Under the pieces are notes generated by a model. The model was not told the origin of the DNA. It saw only the letters and a program-made list of their open reading frames with translations, and did not search any database. A stretch of DNA of 64,000 nucleotides. Source: Halichondria panicea (lineage: Eukaryota > Porifera > Demospongiae > Suberitida > Halichondriidae). Below, piece after piece: positions 46,895-58,200 of the stretch (within the stretch, counting starts at the first letter, position 1; each line of letters begins with the position of its first letter). The translations under genes were made by a program, and so were the position numbers. Location: contig NC_087377.1 in the NCBI RefSeq assembly GCF_963675165.1, positions 12,944,632 to 13,008,631 of the forward strand, given 5' to 3'.

Positions 46895-47064
46895 CACAGT
46901 AAAAACAGATTCGTTATAATAACATAAAACATCTCAAATAAAATGCATCATTTGAAATTTAATGTAGAAATGACATAAATTTCTGTCATTTCTACATTAA
47001 ATTTCAAATGATGCATTTCATTTGAGATGTTTTGTGTTATTATAACGAATCTGTTTTTACTGTG
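46895..47064. mobile_element. Palindromic MITE nested in the CACTG element
   Basis: CACAGTAAAAACAGATTCGT...ATGTAGAAATGACA is mirrored almost perfectly by TGTCATTTCTACAT...ACGAATCTGTTTTTACTGTG, with a 6-base loop (about 80-base arms). No coding content. Confidence 0.9.
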
Positions 47065-47418
47065 TGATCTTATTCTATCATAAACTCATTGTTCTAATAC
47101 TGTTTGACCTTCTGCATGTGCGTACGTGCGCGAGAAAACAACTAATTAAATGACAAAGGTATATTGTTAATTTAACAAAGAAATTCACTTTATAGCAGTG
47201 TTAATTCAGCATTCACTTTGCTATTTTGACATAGAAGTACAATAAATTGGTGAAATTCAGATGACATAATACTTTGTTGTTTTGACATAATTTCTTTGCT
47301 TGAATGACAATAGGTTGTTTTACCTTTGTCATTCTAACAAATATTATTCTGTCATGTGAGATTCATCACCGGGACAAACTTTTGTTTGTTAAATTAACAA
47401 AAGTGTTTTTGCAGTGTA

Positions 47419-48549
47419 TTAGAGAGGGCCGCATGCACAGCTAGTACATGTATAAGTCAGCCCAGACAGCTCTATATATACCGCTACTGCGTGATTATGT
47501 GGGCAGTGAAATAATGCCAGTCACTCAGAAAGAGAGACATTCACAGTTACTGCCAATATTGTTCAAACATTACTAGGGTGTATAGATACCGTGAATACGA
47601 GTATATAACTATACTACATTCAGTATGCACAATTATTATACGACGTAACGTCATGTACTTTAAACCCGTAACGTCATGTACTTTAAATCCCTCCTATACC
47701 CTTACACACCACCCTCCTCACTCACCTCACTGCCACTGGACTCTGCCCACTATAATTCTCCACCTGCTCATCTCCGAAGAGGAAGAATTTGAGAGCATGC
47801 AGTAGAACAAGCAGCCCTGACCACGTACACTGCGTCGCTCCTGTGGATGGTGTGTGGGTGGGGGGAATTAGTACCATGCACAGGAACAGAGAGCTGAAAC
47901 CATCGATATCATGTGGGGGCCGGGGAAAGTCTTCCATTGGGGGATATACGGATATACAGTACAGGAAGTGTGCAGTTGTCCATGCGGAGAGGATAAAAAG
48001 TCCAGAATTTGTGCCGTCTTTGGGATATTTTATATCGAGCCTATATAAGCATAATTATGCACAGTCACAGCAATTAAGGCTGCATGATTGTACACATCAG
48101 ACATATCGTCTCTCACCATAATAATAATTATGTTCTTTTTTTATGTACATTTCCATCATTGCATGTGTCGAGTGACATCCATGTTGCTATGCATGGGACT
48201 GCTGTGCTGTGCAAGCATGCATGCATGTAGTACATGCACATGTATGAACGACTGCATGGATACCCTGCATGCATGCATGTGTGTGTTGAGAGAGAGAGGG
48301 ACAAGCTCCTGCATGTCGGAAGCAGTGGCGGATCCAGAGAATGGAATCTGTCTGTGTAACAAAGCCGAGCGGTATGCCTTGTATTTGGAACGTAATCGCA
48401 ATAGAATGACAATACTTAACCTTCAATATTTAATTGTAACACACTGTATAACAAAAACACACCTACTTATAATACCAACCTAAGTATCTAGAATGATCTA
48501 GAACAAATAAAAGAACAAGAAACAACTAGAAAAGGATTCTGCTATATAA
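47419..48549. other. No gene recognised
   Basis: A direct repeat (CGTAACGTCATGTACTTTAAA, 47645-47690) and CATG-rich low complexity at 48200-48300 are present. An AGTGGCGGATCCAG motif lies at 48325. Open frames here overlap on both strands without domain support. Confidence 0.4.
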
Positions 48550-48669
48550 CGGCCAGTTCCAAATGAACAGTTTGTGTAAAAAATAACCTCTCAACAAGCG
48601 CCACCTCTGTATAAAGGCCAAAACATTGTTCCCCAAATGTGTCTGTTATAGCCTGAGGGGGTTCCACTG
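48550..48669. mobile_element. Pogo/mariner-type MITE, inverted and truncated copy 4
   Basis: CCACCTCTGTATAAAGGCCAAAACATTGTTCCCC...GGTTCCACTG, followed by TA, is the inverse of the elements at 20850, 30166 and 36793. The outer end is lost. Confidence 0.7.
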
Positions 48670-48916
48670 TAACTATATAATTATGCAGAGGAGGTATACG
48701 ACAGGCATGCATGGTGCAGCTCAAGTAATTACTAATAATTATTAGCCTCTGATTACACTCAGCATGTACACATGGGTGGATAATTCAAATTGCTAGAGCA
48801 GTTGCACTGTGCCTGTCATTCCATAATCTGGACAAGGGTGACCATATTTTAGCATCACACACAATTAGATTGCTAAACTAGTGATCCTTACCAAAAGCAT
48901 AAACCCCCAATACATG

Positions 48917-49127
48917 TACCGTATAGAGGGTAATTTTTGTGGGGCAAAATATTCGTGGTTTTTTGAAGGTCTGACCATGATCATGAATATTTTACCCACG
49001 AATGAAGTGACCTTGCTTACCTTTACCTGCAGTGCAAGCTCCAACCACGAAAATATTACCCACGAAATGTCTCAATATTGCTGAACTACGAATATTTTGT
49101 ACCCTGAAAATTATCCGCTATACGGTA
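48917..49127. mobile_element. TACCGTATAG-ended MITE
   Basis: TACCGTATAGAGGGTAATTT and AAATTATCCGCTATACGGTA (right end, 49108-49127) are imperfect inverses. The core (CCACGAATGAAG...CAAGCTCCAACCACGAAAAT) has its own internal inverted symmetry. Relatives lie at 29390 and 36160. Confidence 0.75.
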
Positions 49128-51841
49128 GTTAGCAAAATGAATTTAAGTAATCCAGTTGGAAAGTGGACGTTTTCTTTATGAATCACGAGTTATTCCCTCT
49201 AGCTCTCTCACAGACCAATGTTTATGTACTCGTATATAGTGCATGCTATGTTTATAATGATGTACTCGTATATGATGTGTGCGATACTAAAATAGTCACT
49301 TTTCCATCACATTATTATGCTTAATTGTAGAACCATGCTTATAGCAGATGGAATTTCAGTTTGAATGGCCATAATTGTTTGGGAGGGTCCAGCCAATATC
49401 TGTGATCCAACATTTTGAGCTCAGCATACTATCCTAAAGATGGACCTCATTGTGAGCTTTCAGAAAATATTATCAGTGCATGAGATGGTAAACAGAATTA
49501 AGGCAACACAGTTTGTCGGATCTCTAGTACACGAGAATGAGATAATAATACCTGTAATTCAATGTACGTGTAGTTACCATGCAGTGGGAAATTGTACAAT
49601 TAATCATCGAGCAATTCCCTAGTATAGCTACATGCATGCAGGCAGGTTATACTAATAGTGATGTGAAAATTTGCTTACTCTATATTCTTGTTTCGTTCGC
49701 ATTTGCAATAAAAGCACACTCCACTAGTATACATGCAGTGGTGCACGCATTTAACAATAAGCATAATTATTGCACATGCAATGCAAAACTATGAACACCC
49801 TCAAAGCCCAGTCACAATGAATTTGTCATTACAGCAATCATTTCCTACAATCTGGACAAGGGTGACCACATCTCAGCATCACACACAATTACTTTGCTAA
49901 ACTAGTGATCCTTACCAAAAGCATAAAACCACACTTAGCCCAAAGGCATTCATAGCAATTAGTTGAAGGCGGAAAGATTGACTTTTTCTCTTATGAATGT
50001 CATTATACTAATTTACTCCCCCTTTTACGGGTCAATGAATACGTTTAAAGTGTTTACAGCTGCACCCATTAGTTGAAATGTTATTATAGAAACCGTTATC
50101 ATTGAAAGATAAACTTACTTAAGTATACCACAAACAGGCGATCCATTCTCCTGAACTAACATACAGAGAAATGAAAACAAAAATGCGCGGTTGTGTATAC
50201 AATGCCTTCAATGTACCAGTGAACACTTACATGTATCCATCAATACCATCAATGTATTAGTAGTGCACACATAATTATACATGTACAGCAATACCTTTGT
50301 ACTAATTGCACACATGTATACAGCTGTTGCTGTCATCACATGTTAAAGTCAACAGAGTTGGACTTTATAACCTTACATGGTCAAAACGGAGGGCAGGAAA
50401 ACTCATCATGCGTTTTGTGTACCTATACAGAGATCGACACATACCAAACAGTAGCTACAGCTATGTATTGGGTAATGGGGGTGCAGCTGTGGGTTGCTGA
50501 CTAAGTGTGTTGGTACAGCTGCACTAGATTGCAACACAGTTGCCAGGCACTACAATACCACAATTAACCAGAAGCTTTCAGCCTAGTGATAATGAGATTT
50601 CATTCTGTTTGGCAATTCTCAGCTGGGCAGTAGCAGTATATACTAGTTGTACTGTGGTTTGCAGTTCACATTGAAGCTTAATTTTGGGGAGATTAGAGAG
50701 CTACTTGAGATAAGTGTACCAGCTAGTGTATACACAAGCACACCACAGTCCACAGCACACTCTAATCTAAGGTCTTATGCAAACAGTTTGTACCTCAAGC
50801 ATTTTACTATTTGCCCAAAATAAAGTGAGCATCAACACCAGGTCAGCCATGGCCATCTAGAATATTGGACAGCCATGTCAGGCCCTAAAAGTCTCTGTTT
50901 CAGGATTTTTAACTAAACCACATCTATAATACAGACACTGTGATAATGTATTGGTGTAATGCAATAGCAGGTGTTACTATAGGTGTCAAATGAAAAATAT
51001 GCAGGTGCTAAATACAAAGTATGATTGTGTTTATAGCCCATGGCTATAAATATTGAATAATCATTGGTCTGGCTAAGCTTTCACTGCACAAATCTACAGC
51101 TAGGTAGGAAGTGGGTCAACAGTTGGATGCTGACCTAAGTCACCTACATGTAACACATAATAATGGGAACAATACTAAAGACAGCTGGCATCTTGCAAAG
51201 TGTATTGACAGTCATGTGTCTGGAAGCTTTGTCATGAATGTGTACATAATAAGCCATAAAGTACAATCACAGACTATAAATAGTATTTCTATTCTTATCT
51301 TACGATTTTGGGTGTTTGTAATTCATTGATGCATTACAGCAGCACTACAAGTACAACCATTATACATCAACAACATTCCATTCAACTTCCATTCCACATA
51401 CACAACTTTCCAGCCCAGGTTCAAAAGCTTAGTTCAGATACACAAAGGATATTCATGATTTGATGATGTCAAACTTTGCTATGGAAACACCAATCAGCTT
51501 GCTCCAAGGATTCTTGGGTGAATTCCAGACACACCCAAAAATAAGAGGAAATGACATAGGCAGAGGGGAAATGACAAGCCAATCTCAATGGGTGTTTTCT
51601 ACTGTTAAACTACTAGGATTGGCCAAGCACACAAAACCATAGAAACAAGGGGATAGATATGCCAATGATAAGTCACACATGTGGTACATAAGTGGTGTAT
51701 TACTAGTGGTCAATCCAGGGGCTATACAAACACACTAACCACCTACACAATGTGCTTGGGCCTGAGGGTCAGTGAGGGAACAATCAACATAATAATAATT
51801 ATGTGCTAACCACATCCTACGTACTGATAGAGTATGCCTAC
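49128..51841. other. No gene recognised
   Basis: A direct repeat (ATCTGGACAAGGGTGACCA and CTAAACTAGTGATCCTTACC) occurs at 48825-48905 and again at 49852-49930. Otherwise I see no coding, RNA or repeat feature that I can support. Confidence 0.4.
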
Positions 51842-52066
51842 CAGGGTGTCATAAGGGATTTTGAAGTAGAGGGGGGAAATAAGGCATGCTTTTGAAAAAT
51901 TAATAACTTGCTAAAAAAAGTCAATTGTTATTTCGATTACCTACAGGTGTTAGCATATGTAACACTGCCAGCTATGGGCATCAGTCATATAACTTGTACC
52001 TGAATGTAAAATTTTAGGAGGGGGGAAATTGGAGACAGAGGGGGGATATCCCCCCTGTATGACCCT
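51842..52066. mobile_element. CAGGGT-ended MITE, copy 1
   Basis: Starts CAGGGTGTCATAAGG and ends CCTGTATGACCCTG. The inside has GTAGAGGGGGGAAAT and GCCAGCTATGGGCATC. A second copy lies at 58200-58416 and a 5'-truncated third at about 63110-63240. Confidence 0.75.
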
Positions 52067-52070
52067 GCTT

Positions 52071-52242
52071 ACAGGATCTTTGCAACGTCAACAGAAGGCG
52101 TTGAGGATTGAGCGTTGAGCGTTCCTTAATTATAATGGAAGACTAGTGGTGCAAAGTGTTCCATACATAAAGGAACGCTCATGCAACCCTCAACGCTCAA
52201 TGCTTATTGTTGATGTTGCAAAGATTCTGCAAAACCCTGTAG
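52071..52242. mobile_element. MITE related to 2223-2430
   Basis: CAGGATCTTTGCAACGTCAACAG and CTGTTGATGTTGCAAAGATTCTG-type ends are inverses. Inner arms (GAGCGTTCCTTA / AAGGAACGCTC) are also inverted. Confidence 0.65.
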
Positions 52243-52351
52243 GGGCATACACATGTAGATACATTTAGGATCAGGATAATATGGTATAGGCCTAATGATG
52301 TGATCGAGGTGTGCTCTACATAATAGCATAATGTTATAACCACATCCTTAC

Positions 52352-52854
52352 GTAAGGGTACACAGAGCATTGGGGCTGTAACTGTATTAATGTAAGGTGT
52401 CCAAACAGTGAGAGACAGACCATGAGAGAGCTAGTGATTGTACAATAAAGAGCTGTAATTATGTAAGGGTACACAGAGCATTGGGGCTTAGGTGTCCAAA
52501 CAGTGAGAGACAGACTATGAGAGAGCTAGTGATTGTACAATCTAGAGCTGTAATTATGTAAGGGTACACAGAGCATTGGGGCTGTAACTAGGTGTCCAAA
52601 CAGTGGGAGACAGACACGAGAGAGCTAGTGATTGTACAATAGAGAGCTGTACTTATGTAAGGGTACACAGAGCATTGAGGCTGTAACTAGGTGTCCAAAC
52701 AGTGAGAGACAGACTATGAGAGAGCTAGTGGTTGTACAATAGAGAGCTGTAATTATGTAAGGGTACACAGAGCATTGAGGCTGTAACTAGGTGTCCAAAC
52801 AGTGGGAGACAGATATGAGAGAGCTAGTGATTGTACAATAGAGAGCTGTAATTA
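52352..52854. repeat. Tandem array, five units of about 100 bp
   Basis: Units carry GTAAGGGTACACAGAGCATTG, GTGTCCAAACAGTGAGAGAC and GAGAGAGCTAGTGATTGTAC. Starts are near 52352, 52463, 52558, 52656 and 52756. Units differ by small indels (presence of CTGTAACTA) and a few substitutions. Confidence 0.9.
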
Positions 52855-53286
52855 AAGCATGTGAACATCCTACTAACTATAAAGGTGTTAGGGGAAGCAC
52901 AGACCAACTGTTGGGCCTCTATATCCTGTTCAGTGTTTGTGTTTGCAATCAACACTACCAGGTGATACATAGCAATTCCCAATGGCCTATCCGAAAATTC
53001 TTGGCAAGAAAACAATGTGATCAACACAATATAAAATAAACAGCAAAAGTTAACAATAAACATATATAGAAGTTTCCCATCAAAATAAACATGTAAATTG
53101 ACACCTAAAACAACCCGTTACAGAGAAACAGGGACACACAAAACACCGACTGTGCACGCACAGGAAAATAAAACTAAAATCATGTACTGAGTCAATACTC
53201 TCAAACAAATTAATTACATAACGTGCAAAATAAACCACTCTTAGACTAATAGTAAATTAATGATAGTTCCATACCACCGCGGCGTC

Positions 53287-55148
53287 CTAATGCTTGGCGT
53301 AGTGTTTAGGAGGCCGTGGTGGTAACGGGGACTCGTCCTTAGGGATTGGTTTGGGGGGGCGGACTGGAGTCATCTCACTGTGAGGGGAGATAGATAAAGG
53401 ATTGTTAATGCATTTAGGTGCATGTACGTATGCACTGTGTGTAGAATTAAGAGTGTTTAGCACATAGCATGTATAGCACGAATTGTGTAATGCAATTGGT
53501 CATTAAAGACTATACGTTATAATTATGGAGAAAGATAGCGAGAGAGATCAAAAATGACGGTCCTGTCATTGTCTGAGCCATAAGCTTGAGCATGACTAAG
53601 CGCTAGACAAACGTCTACACAGATGGAGAGTACGTTCAATATAGACTTACGCTTTAGGAGGACGTGACGGAGGCAGCGTCTTTGACTGTCCTGGACTGTC
53701 GTCCGTCATGGTGGGTGATCGAGAGGGGAGTGGAGGGGGAGGGGCTCGGTCGTACTTGTACACGGTACTTGGAACAGCCTTCATGTTCAATTCGACTGGG
53801 AGACGACCTGTGAGTGTGAGTGTGTAGTATTGAGTCATTGTATTGTACATATTTTATACTGGTGGATTTGAGCACTCAAAAAAGCACAGAAGGAATACTC
53901 TGGAGCCATTGTCAAGCTGTACACATTATGCATGGCTGCATCTTCTCAGAGTGATAAGAGTGAACTGATTACACACATGTTAGTCCCTATTTAGTGAGCT
54001 GGGCCCCCATTGTGTTCAGTATGTGAACCACATTGTCAGCCTATACACACACACACACAGTACACTGGGTGAGGTGACTACCTGAGCTTTAAGCGTGTGT
54101 CAGTATCTCCATGAACACACAGTGGACAGGTGTACACACTAATAACATGGTAATGTATACCATAACTACTTGGAGTTAACAGCTGTTAAACATACAAAGA
54201 GTCTCATTTTGGTAAACAGGGAAGCATGTTATATATACCACAGTTCTCAATGAATCAGAGAGAAAAGCAAGAATGTGGTTTGTTGTAAAGTGAAGCAGTA
54301 TTGTGTCTAGTAGTTGGGTAGTTAGGACACAACACAATACTGCCCACACAATCAAAGGAAGCCAGGTGTGGGCCCTTGGGATAAGTGGATGCATGTGTAC
54401 GTACATGATGTACATGTACAAGTACATGATTATAATGATAATGACCTTTTGTGATGGCAGTTTAGAGATCGAGCTAAGGTAATTTGAGTACAAAATTGTG
54501 ACTGTCAATTAGAAAGGATATTAGGGTTGCTTAAACATAGGTATAGCAATAACAACAACATGCTTTTCCAACAACATACAGTCGATTGTGAGTATTAAAC
54601 ATGTGTACGGACACAATGACAGGCCACTATTACAGCAACACACATGAAACCACTACTCACCAGTATTATAGATATTCAGGAGTTCTTGCGACAGTTGCTC
54701 TTCCCCGATATTATGGAGATGACCAGCCAGCTCCCTCCAGGTTGGTCGCCCAGAACAGTTTCTCATCCACTGGTCGATCACCTCCGTTAGACATCCACTA
54801 TTGTTGATTCCACATGAGTCCTCGATCTAAAATGAGATATTTGAGTGAGTTACACCAACAATAGATTGGCACTTCTATTTGTACATTAAGGTGTGACCAG
54901 ACAATGGTTAATTATAGACTCTAAGAAAGTTATTGTTATCAACTTTCATCATTAAAAAAACAACATTCCTTCACACCACGTACAGAACAATGATTGACCC
55001 TTGATAGATTTAAGATTAGTAAGTACCTGCTCAATCATTGTTTCAGGCAGCCTCATAGCCTCTGCTAGCTCCCTCCATTTGTGGTCCATTGACCTGATCT
55101 GCACCAAGGCCTGGTCAATGTCCAAGAGCTTGTCCACATCAGGTAGGG

Positions 55149-55212
<64 letters not shown>

Positions 55213-58200
55213 AAACTGACCTCGCTAATGCAAAGAGGCCACGTACCTAAAACATATTTCAGTAGGCTATGCTTCAGGGCAGCACTAATAATTAGGCCAC
55301 CTGTCACTGGAGGAAGCAATGAATGCTATACACTTTCTAACACTCAAGATGAATACTATTGAGGGGAGTCTACAGCAGCTATATCTTGCTCCCCAACTCA
55401 TGACCAGTGTGTGAATCCACATAACAAGGTTAGCTCCAAATTACCCACTGCCTTAAAAGGTAAGGGTAAAACCAGAAGCTGTAAACTTGACAGCTTATCA
55501 AATTAAAGAACCACTGGTTCCTAATCAGCTAGTCAGGTGATGGGATTCTGCCATTTCGGCTGATTAAGAAGAAGTGTGCTGTAATGTTGTCTGTTCCTGG
55601 TAGTAGGATGCTTCTATCTTGTCTTTCCAAGTGTTGTTTTGCCTGTCTACCAGGAACACACAACAACACTATATACAGCTTAATCATACGGAATGGGGAT
55701 CTCGCTAGATATCTCTAACTACTAGGAACGGATGCACTATGGTACATTCTAACATATCTGGTACACCTATCAAAATCATTGACAATGACTCAAAGCCTAT
55801 CACATAAACAGGCTCACCTGTTGGGCTGGAGGGGAGGGTGGCTGCTTTGGCCTGTTTCCTGCTGGTGGCAGCAACATCCACAGTGGCATAGGTCACATGG
55901 TGCTGGTCCACTGTGGCAGTCGTATTTTTGCCTTTCTTGTGGGGCTGGCTGGAGCTAAGGGCAGCATAGACCACTGGCTCCACTGTAGCCTGAGGTGTCG
56001 GGAAACAAACAGAGTTAAGAATATCTTTCAGTTACAGATCTGTACAATAATTATGTGAAGCAGGATATTGCGGTAAAGCATTGTATTGGTGTACCATGCA
56101 CCACAGGACACATCTACACAAACAAACAGATTCTTTATGAACCAAAGATGATTTGTTTAACTTTAAATTAGTAGTTATAATGCCAACCAAAACAAACACC
56201 CATTAGTCACATTGACTGCCACTGAACACACTCACCACATTGCCAAGCTGGCCATAGCCGGGTAGTCTCTGAGTCTGCAGGAAAATAGAGTGCAATGAAC
56301 AATTGTGTCTAGATGATATTACCTGTCCAGTGTTCATTGTACTGTAGCCTTCCGCGTTGACTCCTATCTTCTGTAAGGAGGAAAAAATCAAAAATCAATG
56401 CTTTGTTCAATAGCTCTAGGTAGTGTTTACGTACATTGTCTGAGTTGAGGACCACCTCATCGTAAGTTAGTGTCCCAGCATCCTGTACATGAATATATAG
56501 AAAGTATGTGCACTGCACATTTTTTGAAGAGTTCATAATGCCTTTTTTGCTGAATGTGAGGTACCACTGGTCTGTATAGTGTAAACTGACTAAGCTCTTC
56601 TCACCGGGCTACGATTAACTCTGCTGTAACCCTCGGAGTCAGGAGGAGGAGGTTGGGCCTGACAGAGAGAGAGAGAGAACAAGAACAAGAGAGTGGGGGG
56701 GGGGGAGGAGACAGATTATTTAAGGCTCTTACCTTACAGCATCATACGTACGACAGCAAAAAAAGAATCAACTCACTTTCTTTGATTCCTTCCTCGGGCC
56801 GTCATGCCTCAGCTCACTGTAGTCTCCCTGAACAGTGAAGCATAGGTACACACTCATACACTGGGGTTATGGTCTTACTTGAAGTCCCGACATCTCCACC
56901 ATCACATCTTCATTGAGCTCATCTGATTTGTGTCTCCTCAGTAAGAGCAGGGCGATCACCACAATGACTATGAGACACACCAGCACCAGTATACTACCAA
57001 CAACACCGCCTACTATAGGTCCTGGAGCACCTGATAAAGGGGCATAAACTGAATTCAAAAATGAAGCACACTTTTGTCATTAAAGATATGCGCAGCGTAA
57101 TTATCTAGTAAGTATTAACTCTCACCTCTAGGACTTACAAGTACACACACGATTGCCTCAGGGTTAGCACTCCAGGCTCCAGCATTAGTACAAGTGATGG
57201 TGTTGGGTTCAGTCAATGAGAATCCATTGTCACACTGGTAAGTCAGCACTGTTCCCTCCGACACTGTCTCATTCAACCTCTCATAGTTCACTATAGTTCC
57301 GTTGGATGGCTCAGCAGGAAGAGAGCAGTTGACTGAAAGAAGGATTGACAATTTAATGGTTGACCTTGTTCTGTCACTGTACTGTATTACCTGGACTCAC
57401 TCTGCACACCAAGCTCCCAGGATTCTCTACCCACTCTCCGCTACCCCCCACATCAGTGCATGTGCTGGTCCTCACATCAGGGGGGAACAGTCCCTCATCA
57501 CAGCGATAGATGACCTGTGAACCCAGTGAGAAGGGTGGTGTTTCCACACCATTGATGTCCACAGTGCCATTGTACGGTACTGTTGGAGAGTCACAGGTGA
57601 CCGAGGGATCTAATAATGTCACCATAGAAACATGTACACATTCAATCTGTTATGTATGATATATATACCTGTAACTGGACTGCTGCAGTCGAAGGTCCCA
57701 GGGTCAGGAGACCACCCACTACTGCCACAGGTTGAGGTTATCACTTCATTGTCTCTGCAAGTGAAGGTGAGCATGGATCCACCAATAGTGACAGGAGGTG
57801 TGTTGGTGATAGTCACATCAGCAGCAGTAGACGGTGTGGGGCACACAACTGCATTAAGGAGGAGGAATTATATAGTATTAGCTATATAAATCATGACTGA
57901 CTTAGATCCATAATTAAACTCTCTTGGCTCATTCCTGCACAGTTGTCAGCTCTGATAGTCACATTGTAGAGAGTGTTGTAGGAGACAGTTATCTGTGCCG
58001 AGATGGCCTCCACGGTGACTGGTGACCCGGACAAAGGTGTTGGGGAGATAGTAACGACATAGTTGACAGACACACTGCCAGTAGAGGAGGGAGGGCCCCA
58101 CTCCAGGGTAGTATTAGAGTAGCTGGGTTGGTTTAGAGTGAAGGAGACTCTTGGACTCAAGGGAGGGGAGGGTGGATCTGTGTGTGTGTGTGCATTATAC

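Larger units (their letters stand above)
43577..47416. mobile_element. 3.84-kb CACTG-ended DNA transposon
   Basis: Ends are CACTGCAAAAACACTTTTGT and the exact inverse ACAAAAGTGTTTTTGCAGTG, flanked by TA (43575-43576 and 47417-47418). Both subterminal regions (43600-43870; 47140-47400) are filled with TGACA/TGTCA and TTAACAAA-like repeats in both orientations, as in CMC (EnSpm/CACTA) elements. No transposase was recognised. The inside holds a CCTCGA-family patch (about 44138-44262), a large minisatellite and a palindromic MITE. Confidence 0.78.

Noticed and set aside
47789-48121. 110-residue plus-strand frame and overlapping minus-strand frame as a gene
   Set aside because: No domain, splice border, membrane segment or conservation within the window supports either.
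52352-52854. Second regular array as CRISPR
   Set aside because: Head-to-tail tandem units without spacers.
55001-55362. Frames with long (CV)n or (TH)n runs
   Set aside because: Translations of the GT microsatellite.
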